A stretch of DNA of 7,797 nucleotides from an uncultured Muribaculaceae bacterium (GTDB taxonomy: Bacteria > Bacteroidota > Bacteroidia > Bacteroidales > Muribaculaceae). Below, piece after piece: positions 1 to 5,689 of this stretch. Within the stretch, counting starts at the first letter, position 1. Every line of letters starts with the position of its first letter. The DNA lies in NCBI GenBank assembly GCA_910584185.1, contig CAJTYC010000094.1:1-7797 (forward strand), given 5' to 3'. The notes under the pieces are model-generated. The model was not told where the DNA came from. It did no database searches and worked only from the letters and a program-made list of their open reading frames with translations. A program made the translations under genes and the position numbers.

Positions 1-817
1 CGATTTCGTCGATAGCGTACGAGAGGTTGTCGATCTTGTTGGTGAAGAAGTTGTAAGAGATTACTGCAAATGCACCGGTTGCGATACCGAAGGCTGTGTT
101 CACAAGTGCCTCAGAGATACCGGTAGAAAGCTCTGTTGAGTCAGGTGAACCTGATGATGCGAGTGCCTGGAATGACTTAATCATACCCATCACAGTTCCG
201 AGAAGACCGACGAGTGTACCAAGTGTGGTGAGTGTTGCCACGATGGGAAGGTTCTGTGAGAGGGCGGGCATCTCAAGTGCTGTAGCCTCTTCTACCTCGT
301 TGCGGAGTGTAGTGAGCTTCTGCTCTTTGCTGAGTGTTGTGTTGGCGTCCATCTCTTTGTAGCGAACGAGTGTGTTGTAAACAACTGATGCCACAGAGCC
401 TTTCTGAGTCTTGCAACGCTGCATGGCTGCGTCAATCTTGTTGGCTGCGAGGTCTGCCTTGATGTCAGCGACAAACTTGGTGGTGTTGCCTTTGCCGGTA
501 GCAGAGCTGAGGGCGATCCAACGCTCTATAGAAAGAACGATAACGGTGAGGAGAAGTGTCATAAGGATAGGCACGATGAAGCCACCTTTGTACACTGTGC
601 CGGCCAGGTTAAGGGGATGTCCCTCTGTTGTGCCGCCTTCAAAGTTTCCACTGTAGCCCATTCCGAAGAGGAAGATGCAAATTGCAGCTGCGCAGCAGCA
701 GAGGATCACGATAAATGCGTTCTTGATTCCACGCACCTGGCTGATCTTTTCCTCTTTCTTGATCTTGGCGGCAGCAGTGGCCGCAGGCTGGTTAGCCATA
801 GGTTTCTGAGATTCCAT
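1..817 (-). CDS. exbB: MotA/TolQ/ExbB proton channel family protein (C-terminus beyond window edge)
   Basis: Inner-membrane proton channel subunit. ExbB-type proteins work with ExbD and TonB to power outer-membrane transport. The reading frame is open from ATG at 817 to the window edge, giving 272 residues; a second in-frame ATG lies at 799. The sequence shows a charged N-terminus, a hydrophobic segment at about 33-54, a second at about 79-98 ending in IERW, a long cytoplasmic region at about 105-188, and two family-typical helices: about 190-214 with GLLGTVMGM and about 236-257 with EALVNTAFG. Thr208 (GTVMG) and Thr241 (NTAFG) match the conserved pore threonines of E. coli ExbB. The extra N-terminal helix relative to the three-helix E. 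coli protein is, as I recall, common in Bacteroidetes. An exbD-like gene would be expected to follow on the left, outside the window. TolQ-like or other MotA-family roles cannot be excluded. Confidence 0.9.
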   Translation of the reverse strand, partial: MESQKPMANQPAATAAAKIKKEEKISQVRGIKNAFIVILCCCAAAICIFLFGMGYSGNFEGGTTEGHPLNLAGTVYKGGFIVPILMTLLLTVIVLSIERWIALSSATGKGNTTKFVADIKADLAANKIDAAMQRCKTQKGSVASVVYNTLVRYKEMDANTTLSKEQKLTTLRNEVEEATALEMPALSQNLPIVATLTTLGTLVGLLGTVMGMIKSFQALASSGSPDSTELSTGISEALVNTAFGIATGAFAVISYNFFTNKIDNLSYAIDEI

Positions 818-906
818 AATCTTTACTGATTTTGTTTTGGTTAGTTAATTTATTTGTTAGTTTATCTCTATCTTTTTTTGCGATTGAATTAACGGGGGCT
901 TACTCT

Positions 907-951
907 GTTGCCTATCCTCGGCAACTACTCAGTTTCGATTATGAATCTGAG
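907..951 (-). promoter_or_regulatory. tandem hairpins in the exbB leader
   Basis: Two adjacent stem-loops can form in the predicted leader RNA. One is a 6-bp stem, GTTGCC with GGCAAC, at 907-925 with a 7-nt loop. The other, at 928-951, pairs CTCAG with CTGAG, has one A-A mismatch, then three more pairs. A weaker CCCT/AGGG stem lies upstream at 991-1005. I do not recognise a known riboswitch or ribosomal-protein leader here. No convincing ORF lies in the 818-1270 gap, which holds only this leader, the promoter, an AT-rich stretch and the pgk terminator. Confidence 0.35.
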
Positions 952-1038
952 CCTTCATGTTTTAAGGTTACCTCGTCCCTTCGCTCTACGCCCTTTGATG
1001 CAGGGTGTGTCTCACGTTGCCGTGCTTCTTATTAACTG

Positions 1039-1069
1039 CAAAATTAATATTTTATTATTAGAATGTCAA
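1039..1069 (-). promoter_or_regulatory. Bacteroidetes-type promoter of the exbB-like gene
   Basis: On the minus strand TTG (1067-1069) is followed, after a 20-base spacer, by TAATTTTG (1039-1046), which fits the Bacteroidetes -33 TTTG / -7 TAnnTTTG pattern. Transcription should start near 1033, leaving a leader of about 215 nt before the ATG at 817. This is a pattern match only. Confidence 0.6.
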
Positions 1070-1200
1070 TATCTGTTTTGTTTTTTTAAGTTATTCGTCG
1101 CTCATTTTTATTTTATTCGTGTTTTTGTGTTTTTAAAGACATGCTGTAAAACATATTTTTAGAACACGCGAATCCTTTTGCAATTAAAAAGAAGTGACAT

Positions 1201-1234
1201 ATAAAGAAGACACGTCCTTATTCAGAACGTGTCT
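1201..1234 (-). terminator. intrinsic terminator of pgk
   Basis: A perfect 8-bp stem, AGACACGT (1208-1215) with ACGTGTCT (1227-1234), encloses an 11-nt loop. On the minus strand it is followed by TCTTTAT and further pyrimidine-rich sequence. It starts about 37 bases beyond the pgk stop codon, as expected for that gene's 3' end. Confidence 0.65.
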
Positions 1235-1270
1235 CCTGTGACTATTATTTCACTTTTTTGTGGCCATGGC

Positions 1271-2524
1271 TTATTTGCCTGACACTGCTGCCACGCCGGG
1301 GAGGGTCTTGCCTTCGATTGCCTCGAGGAGTGCGCCGCCGCCTGTCGACACGTAGCTCACCTTGTCGGCCATGCCGAATTTGTTGACACATGCCACTGAG
1401 TCTCCGCCGCCCACGAGCGAGAAGGCGCCGTTGGCTGTTGCCTCCACGATTGCCTCGGCGATTGCCTTGGAGCCTCTTGCAAATGCGTCGAACTCAAACA
1501 CGCCGGCGGGGCCGTTCCAGAGTATAGTCTTGGCGGGGAGGATGGCGTTGCGGAATGCGATGATTGAGTCTGGACCTGCATCCATGCCTTCCCAACCTTC
1601 GGGTATATCCATCACTGAGCATACCTGCTGGTTGGCGTCGTTGGAGAATTTGTCGCCGGCCACGCAGTCTGTGCCGAGCACGAGGTTTACACCTTTCTGC
1701 TTGGCGAGCTCTATGATGTGGAGTGCAAGGTCGAGCTTATCATCTTCTACGATTGACTGGCCAATCTTGCCGCCGCGTGCCTTGGCGAAGGTGAATGTCA
1801 TACCGCCGCAGAGTATAAGGTTGTCCACCTTGTCCATAAGGTTCTCGATGATGCCGATCTTGGTCGACACTTTCGAACCACCCATGATGGCGGTGAAGGG
1901 ACGGTTGATGTCTTTGAGGATGTTGTCGACGGCCTTAACCTCTTTCTCCATCAGGAAGCCGAGCATCTTGCTGTCTTCGTTGAAGTAGTCTGCGATTACG
2001 GCTGTAGATGCATGACGGCGGTGTGCTGTGCCGAATGCGTCGTTGACGTATACGTCTGCGTAGCTTGCGAGAATCTTTGCAAATTCTTTCTGGCTCTCTT
2101 TCATGGCCTTCTTGGCGTCATCGTATGCGGGGTCGGCCTTGTCGATGCCTACGGGCTTGCCTTCCTCTTCAGGATAGAAGCGGAGGTTCTCAAGCAGGAG
2201 CACCTCGCCGGGCTTAAGCTCTTTGGCTGCCTCTGATGCCTTGGCGCAGTCGGGGGCGAACTTCACGTCTCTGCCGAGTGCCTTGGCCACTGCATCCTTA
2301 ATCTGGCTGAGGCTCAGCTTCATGTTTACCTTGCCTTTGGGTTTGCCCATGTGCGACATGAGGATAAGGCTTCCGCCATCTTCAAGTATTTTCTTGAGGG
2401 TGGGGAGGGCACCGCGGATACGGGTGTCGTCTGTGATGTTGCCATTCTCATCGAGGGGCACGTTGAAGTCCACGCGCACGATGGCCTTCTTGCCATTGAA
2501 ATTGTAATTTTCGATCTTAGCCAT
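1271..2524 (-). CDS. pgk: phosphoglycerate kinase
   Basis: Cytosolic glycolytic enzyme that transfers the phosphate of 1,3-bisphosphoglycerate to ADP, giving 3-phosphoglycerate and ATP. The 417-residue product carries the expected motifs in order: VRVDFNVP (16-23) and TRI (34-36) of the 3-phosphoglycerate site, SHMGKPKG (57-64), LENLRFYPEEE (111-121), the AHRRHAS loop (167-173), GGSKVSTK (215-222), the nucleotide-site WNGPAGVFE (336-344), GGGDS (372-376) and the C-terminal STGGGA (393-398). It is about 30 residues longer than the E. coli enzyme; the extra length seems to sit mainly in a charged loop at about 119-147. The start is fixed by the N-terminal MAKIENYNF. It is a single gene, divergent from the kinase fusion gene, with its own promoter and terminator. 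Confidence 0.98.
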   Translation of the reverse strand: MAKIENYNFNGKKAIVRVDFNVPLDENGNITDDTRIRGALPTLKKILEDGGSLILMSHMGKPKGKVNMKLSLSQIKDAVAKALGRDVKFAPDCAKASEAAKELKPGEVLLLENLRFYPEEEGKPVGIDKADPAYDDAKKAMKESQKEFAKILASYADVYVNDAFGTAHRRHASTAVIADYFNEDSKMLGFLMEKEVKAVDNILKDINRPFTAIMGGSKVSTKIGIIENLMDKVDNLILCGGMTFTFAKARGGKIGQSIVEDDKLDLALHIIELAKQKGVNLVLGTDCVAGDKFSNDANQQVCSVMDIPEGWEGMDAGPDSIIAFRNAILPAKTILWNGPAGVFEFDAFARGSKAIAEAIVEATANGAFSLVGGGDSVACVNKFGMADKVSYVSTGGGALLEAIEGKTLPGVAAVSGK

Positions 2525-2623
2525 TGCTTTAGTCTAAATTTATTGTAAATCTGAATTATATACTTTCTTTTGCGGAGTGGCTTGCCCTGCTGCCGATGCT
2601 GTGGCAAGGCTTGCATTCTCCCT

Positions 2624-2641
2624 GCCGGCTGCGTGGCCGGC
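2624..2641 (-). promoter_or_regulatory. GC-rich hairpin in the pgk leader
   Basis: GCCGGC (2624-2629) and GCCGGC (2636-2641) form a 6-bp all-GC stem with a 6-nt loop, just downstream of the predicted transcription start of pgk. A second stem, CTTGCC (2581-2586) with GGCAAG (2603-2608), lies between it and the gene. This GC-rich block contrasts with the AT-rich DNA around it. Its role is unknown. Confidence 0.35.
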
Positions 2642-2662
2642 GCTTTTGTGATAGTCCGAGTG

Positions 2663-2670
2663 CAAAATTA
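2663..2670 (-). promoter_or_regulatory. -7 element of the pgk promoter
   Basis: Minus strand TAATTTTG, then CA, matches the Bacteroidetes TAnnTTTG element and is identical to the one upstream of the exbB-like gene. No clear TTTG was found 19-21 bases upstream, so the -33 part is weak. The predicted leader is about 130 nt. Confidence 0.5.
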
Positions 2671-2698
2671 ATAAAAATTATTCACTTTATAATTGAGA

Positions 2699-2732
2699 TT
2701 TGCAGTTTTAATGTTTTTTTGAGTTAATTTTG
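2699..2732 (+). promoter_or_regulatory. promoter of the kinase-RapZ(C) gene
   Basis: TTTG at 2699-2702 and TAATTTTG at 2725-2732 form a Bacteroidetes-type promoter on the plus strand, with a 22-base spacer that is slightly longer than the usual 19-21. The leader would be about 90 nt. It is divergent from the pgk promoter; the two -7 boxes are about 55 bp apart. Confidence 0.5.
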
Positions 2733-2784
2733 TATTTGACGTCTCGGTCAACCCCTCGCGTATGCAGGCTTTGTATGCGTTTTT

Positions 2785-2805
2785 TTGAACGTGGCAGACG
2801 TTCAA
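2785..2805 (+). promoter_or_regulatory. leader hairpin upstream of the kinase-RapZ(C) gene
   Basis: TTGAACGT (2785-2792) and ACGTTCAA (2798-2805) form a perfect 8-bp stem with a GGCAG loop, ending 25 bases before the ATG. The T-run lies before the stem on the plus strand, so it is not a plus-strand terminator. It could affect translation or mRNA stability. The remainder of the 2525-2830 gap holds the two divergent promoters and their leaders. Confidence 0.35.
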
Positions 2806-2830
2806 GAGGCTGACAATAATTATTTTGATT

Positions 2831-4306
2831 ATGAGTAAGTGTAAGTCTATACAATGTTTCAATGAGTTGTGTGCCAACTCGTTCGGGTGCATGCCCGATT
2901 CGGTTACTGCCCTCCCCCAGGCGGGCGGTGACCGCCGATATTTCCGTCTTTTTATGCCGGAAAATTCTGGTAACGCTTCTGTGCCTCATTCCGTACTCGG
3001 CGTGGAGGCTGACGACACGCACGATGCGAAGGCTTTCGTGGCTCTGGCCGACATATTCGCCCGTCATGGCGTTAAGGTGCCGGCTGTCTATGCCCATGAA
3101 GCCGATTACGGTTGTTATATAGAGCAGGATTTAGGTGATGTCTCGCTCTTGAGTCAGTTGGGCTCGGGGCGTGTCATGGAATTTGTGAGGGCGGCTTTGT
3201 CTTCGCTGGTCAGGATGCAGGTGCTCGACCGCAAGTTGTGGTCTGACGCTGTGGCATATCCTGAGTTTTCTCGTCGTCAGATTATATGGGACCTCAATTA
3301 TTTCAAATATGAGTATCTAAAGAACACTTCCGTCGCATTTGATGAGGAAGCTCTTGAAGATGATTTCGAGCGGTTTGCCGATCGCATCATGTCGTTGCCC
3401 CGCGAGTTCTGGGGATTCATGATGCGTGATTGTCAGAGCCGCAATGTCATGCTTTGCGATGATGTGCCTTATTTTATAGATTTCCAGGGTGGCCGTCTGG
3501 GTCCGTGCATTTATGATGCCGTCTCTTTCTTGTGGCAGGCTAAGGCCCGCTTCGAACCCCGTTTTCGCGATGAGATGGCCGACTTCTATATCGGCGAGTT
3601 TGTGGCTGCAAACGATGAGTTGCAGCGTGGCGGCATTTCCGGAGCGGCGGCCGAGGCGATTCTGAAGCGGGCTTTGCCCGATTTCGTGCTGTTCCGCACG
3701 CTTCAGGTGCTGGGTGCGTATGGTTTCAGGGGGCTTGTGCAGAAGCGTGCCCATTTCATAGAGAGTATACCGGGGGCGTTGGCCAACCTCTCACAGCTTA
3801 TAGACGACGGTGTGCTTGACTCTTATGGCGAGCTGAAGCGTGTCTGCGGCATGTTGGTTGGCGATGACCGTTTTCGCCGTGCATCCGATGGACGTTTGCA
3901 TGTCAAGGTATACAGTTTCTCATATAAGCGTGGTTATCCCGATGATTTCTCTGGCAATGGCGGTGGCTTTATTTTTGATTGCAGGGGCATGCACAATCCA
4001 GGGCGTTATGATGAGTATAAACCTCTTACGGGCTTGGATCGTCCAGTGATTGATTTCCTGAAGCAGAAGGGGGAAATTGACGGTTTCGTAGATAAGGCGG
4101 TAGATATCGTGTCGCCCACCGTGGCTCGATATATAAGTCGCGGCTTCAGTCAGCTGCAGATTGGGTTTGGATGCACGGGTGGCCGGCACCGTTCGGTTTA
4201 TTCGGCGCAGGCTGTTGCCGAGAAGTTGGCGGCGCTATATCCTGATGCCGTGATTGAATTGTGTCATCGCGAGCAGGGCTTATGTAAGTCGTTTAATGTT
4301 AATTGA
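2831..4306 (+). CDS. APH-family amino-sugar kinase (AmgK-like) fused to a RapZ C-terminal domain
   Basis: A 491-residue fusion. Residues about 10-330 are an aminoglycoside-phosphotransferase fold: a GGDRRYFR nucleotide loop (32-39), a catalytic segment MRDCQSRN (198-205) with Asp200 and Asn205, and the metal-binding IDFQGGRLGP (216-225). This resembles AmgK, the anomeric kinase that makes MurNAc- or GlcNAc-1-phosphate in peptidoglycan recycling. Residues about 355-482 match the RapZ/YvcJ C-terminal domain: VKVYSFSYKRGYP, GGGFIFDCRGMHNPG, the TGLD stretch (400-403) and GFGCTGGRHRSVY (445-457). In E. coli this domain binds glucosamine-6-phosphate. The Walker-A kinase half of RapZ is absent. The usual first His of the APH HxD motif is Met198. 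ATG at 2831 was preferred to TTG at 2825. A MurU-like gene follows 181 bp downstream, supporting a salvage role; the exact substrate is inferred. Confidence 0.85.
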   Translation: MSKCKSIQCFNELCANSFGCMPDSVTALPQAGGDRRYFRLFMPENSGNASVPHSVLGVEADDTHDAKAFVALADIFARHGVKVPAVYAHEADYGCYIEQDLGDVSLLSQLGSGRVMEFVRAALSSLVRMQVLDRKLWSDAVAYPEFSRRQIIWDLNYFKYEYLKNTSVAFDEEALEDDFERFADRIMSLPREFWGFMMRDCQSRNVMLCDDVPYFIDFQGGRLGPCIYDAVSFLWQAKARFEPRFRDEMADFYIGEFVAANDELQRGGISGAAAEAILKRALPDFVLFRTLQVLGAYGFRGLVQKRAHFIESIPGALANLSQLIDDGVLDSYGELKRVCGMLVGDDRFRRASDGRLHVKVYSFSYKRGYPDDFSGNGGGFIFDCRGMHNPGRYDEYKPLTGLDRPVIDFLKQKGEIDGFVDKAVDIVSPTVARYISRGFSQLQIGFGCTGGRHRSVYSAQAVAEKLAALYPDAVIELCHREQGLCKSFNVN

Positions 4307-4312
4307 CTAAAA

Positions 4313-4470
4313 TTTCGCAAGTTGCTTTGCAACTTGAAAATTTGAAGTTTAAAGTTTGAAGTTGGAAGTTAGAGTGGATAAAAATTGAATTTTTTTTGAG
4401 ACATGCGTGGCGTTGCCCTAACCTCTAACCTTCAAACTCCAAACTTTTCGCAAGTTACAAACTTGCGAAA
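4313..4470. repeat. 158-bp inverted-repeat element made of TTTGAAG heptamers (MITE- or REP-like)
   Basis: The ends are a perfect 11-bp inverted repeat, TTTCGCAAGTT (4313-4323) and AACTTGCGAAA (4460-4470). Each end is also a hairpin by itself: 4318-4336 (8-bp stem, TTT loop) and 4446-4470 (11-bp stem, ACA loop). The left arm holds five degenerate 7-bp units at 4341-4374 (TTTGAAG, TTTAAAG, TTTGAAG, TTGGAAG, TTAGAG). The right arm, read on the other strand from about 4444 down to 4417, has TTTGGAG, TTTGAAG, GTTAGAG and GTTAGGG, so the arms pair. The 8-mer TTAATTGA flanks it at 4299-4306 and 4477-4484, six bases outside each end. There is no coding potential. Confidence 0.75.
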
Positions 4471-4487
4471 GTTAAATTAATTGAATT

Positions 4488-5261
4488 ATGATGAAGGCTT
4501 TTATTTTGGCGGCAGGTTTCGGCACACGGCTGAAGCCCTGGACTCTCGAGCATCCCAAGGCTCTTGTGCCTGTGCATGGTGTGCCAATGCTCCGTAGGGT
4601 TATCGACAAACTTAATGCTTCGGGCTTCGACTCGTTGACGGTCAATGTGCATCATTTCGCTGACCAAATTATAGATTTCCTGAAAGGGGAGGGTTTGGAG
4701 GAGCAGGTTAAGGTGAGCGATGAGTCGGCCAGTATATTGGACACCGGCGGCGGTCTTCTGGAGGCCGCGCCGTTGCTGTTTGGCGATGATGCCGGCCCGG
4801 TGTTGGTGCATAACGTGGATATATTGAGCGATGCGCCGCTGCGCCAGATTGTGGAGCGTCACAACGCTTCAGATGCCGACATATCTCTTGTTGCGAGTCC
4901 GCGCGATTCGTCGCGCAAGCTGGTGTTTGATGAGCGGGGCAATCTTCGTGGCTGGCACAATCTTAAAAGCGGTGAGTTTCGGCCAGAGGGGTTCGCGATG
5001 TCGGCTGATATGCATGAGCGGGCTTTCAGCGGCATTTATGTGGTGAGCAAGGTGGCGGTCAAGGCTCTTGAGGCTTATGCTGCGGAGATTGGCGTCAGAA
5101 AATTTCCTATTATGGATTTCTTGCTTCATAATGCAGCGTTGCCCGAAGATGCCGACATGAAACTAAAAATCAATGAGATTGAGTTGCCTGAACTCAATCT
5201 CATTGATATCGGTAAGCCGGAGACTTTGCGTGAAGCTCAGTCTGTCGCCATGCTGTTTTGA
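4488..5261 (+). CDS. MurU-like sugar-1-phosphate nucleotidyltransferase
   Basis: A 257-residue nucleotidyltransferase (GT-A-like, NTP_transferase family) that joins a sugar 1-phosphate to an NTP, giving NDP-sugar and pyrophosphate. Visible features: the N-terminal signature LAAGFGTRLKPWT (7-19), PKALVPV (23-29), DTGGG (85-89), the metal-site segment HNVDILSD (108-115) with Asp111, and a C-terminal LIDIGKPETL (238-247). Next to an AmgK-like kinase the likely product is UDP-MurNAc (or UDP-GlcNAc), feeding peptidoglycan synthesis directly from recycled sugar; this specificity is inferred. It is somewhat longer than Pseudomonas MurU, and another sugar nucleotide is possible. ATG at 4488 is followed at once by a second ATG at 4491, so either may be used. 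No promoter is evident in the element upstream, so read-through from the kinase gene is likely. Its 3' end contains a 17-bp inverted repeat. Confidence 0.85.
   Translation: MMKAFILAAGFGTRLKPWTLEHPKALVPVHGVPMLRRVIDKLNASGFDSLTVNVHHFADQIIDFLKGEGLEEQVKVSDESASILDTGGGLLEAAPLLFGDDAGPVLVHNVDILSDAPLRQIVERHNASDADISLVASPRDSSRKLVFDERGNLRGWHNLKSGEFRPEGFAMSADMHERAFSGIYVVSKVAVKALEAYAAEIGVRKFPIMDFLLHNAALPEDADMKLKINEIELPELNLIDIGKPETLREAQSVAMLF
5165..5207 (-). terminator. intrinsic terminator of the small membrane protein gene, inside the opposing coding sequence
   Basis: A perfect 17-bp inverted repeat (5169-5185 with 5191-5207, loop of 5) is followed on the minus strand by TTTTTAGTTT. It starts 63 bases after the stop of the minus-strand 59-residue gene. 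On the plus strand it has no U-tract and encodes INEIELPELNLID (residues 228-240) of the MurU-like protein. The two genes converge with only 9 bp between stops, so a terminator could hardly sit elsewhere. Confidence 0.7.
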
Positions 5262-5270
5262 TAATCTTGA

Positions 5271-5450
5271 TTAGTGGTAGTGATGCACCACCTTGTGGTT
5301 GGCGCTGCTGTATTGGAACACGCAGCCAAGTATGAGACAAACCACGGCGCTTCCGCCCAATGCCCAAGTCAGGGCAACTCCGGTGGTGAAACATGAGGCA
5401 ATCAGCAGACCCGAGCCGATTATATAGGCTAATATTGACAATGTTTTCAT
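5271..5450 (-). CDS. small two-helix membrane protein, 59 residues
   Basis: Reading from ATG at 5450 to TAA at 5271 gives 59 residues. There are two hydrophobic segments, about 4-21 and about 23-46, separated only by a short Thr/Gly turn, so this is probably a helical hairpin in the inner membrane. A short polar tail ends in HHYH. The first segment is followed by Cys20, but the context does not clearly make a lipobox. I do not recognise the family and assign no function. It lies between the prfA terminator and a terminator of its own at 5165-5207, an arrangement that supports a separately transcribed, real gene. It converges with the MurU-like gene with 9 bp between the stop codons. No strong separate promoter is visible in the 67 bases between the prfA terminator and the ATG, apart from a TAnnTTTG match inside that terminator. 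Confidence 0.7.
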   Translation of the reverse strand: MKTLSILAYIIGSGLLIASCFTTGVALTWALGGSAVVCLILGCVFQYSSANHKVVHHYH

Positions 5451-5517
5451 AATAATAAGATTTTAGTCGTCTGTCGGAGCTAGCAGTAGGGCATCCCCGC
5501 CAGGGCGAACGGTGAAT

Positions 5518-5554
5518 AAAATAAAGTCAAAGCTATCATCAGCTTTGACTTTAT
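5518..5554 (-). terminator. intrinsic terminator of prfA
   Basis: A perfect 14-bp stem, ATAAAGTCAAAGCT (5521-5534) with AGCTTTGACTTTAT (5541-5554), encloses a 6-nt loop. On the minus strand it is followed by TTTATTC; on the plus strand no T-run follows. It begins about 120 bases beyond the prfA stop. Confidence 0.8.
5528..5535 (-). promoter_or_regulatory. possible -7 element within the prfA terminator
   Basis: The minus-strand sequence TAGCTTTG, formed by the last loop base and the 3' arm of the terminator stem, is an exact TAnnTTTG match. It is the only such match I see between prfA and the 59-residue gene. No good TTTG lies 19-21 bases upstream. It could be coincidence. Confidence 0.25.
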
Positions 5555-5641
5555 AACATTTCTATCTAACGATTTGTTTGTGAGCCTGTGCGGCTGTTCT
5601 GTTTTTAACAGTTCAGCATTGACGTGGCTCAGGTTTGTCTT

Positions 5642-5689
5642 TTTGCCGTTCGGACTCCTTATAGTTCGGCCTCCTTACAGTTCGGCCTC
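5642..5689. repeat. three 16-bp tandem repeats across the prfA stop codon
   Basis: On the minus strand the units are GAGGCCGAACTGTAAG (5674-5689), GAGGCCGAACTATAAG (5658-5673) and the more diverged GAGTCCGAACGGCAAA (5642-5657). The first unit encodes the last residues EAEL and the stop of prfA; the other two are 3' untranslated. They look like a local tandem duplication that has drifted. Confidence 0.7.

Noticed and set aside
907..1005. Known riboswitch in the exbB leader
   Set aside because: I looked for TPP, cobalamin, SAM, FMN and preQ1 signature sequences by eye and found none, so no class is claimed.
832..1162. Plus-strand ORFs in the exbB leader region
   Set aside because: They run antisense to the predicted leader and promoter, are rich in Phe/Leu/Ser from AT-rich DNA, and have no supporting promoter.
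1362..1988. 208-codon plus-strand ORF inside pgk
   Set aside because: It lies antisense to pgk, whose motifs are complete; the translation is low-complexity and shows no recognisable family.
2825..2830. TTG start two codons upstream for the kinase fusion gene
   Set aside because: ATG at 2831 is in the same frame and a more usual start; nothing supports TTG.
2708..3097. 129-codon minus-strand ORF across the start of the kinase fusion gene
   Set aside because: It overlaps the promoter, leader and conserved N-terminus of the kinase on the opposite strand; no recognisable motifs.
4341..4374. Heptamer repeats as a CRISPR-like array
   Set aside because: The units are 7 bp, contiguous, degenerate and without spacers; they form arms of an inverted repeat.
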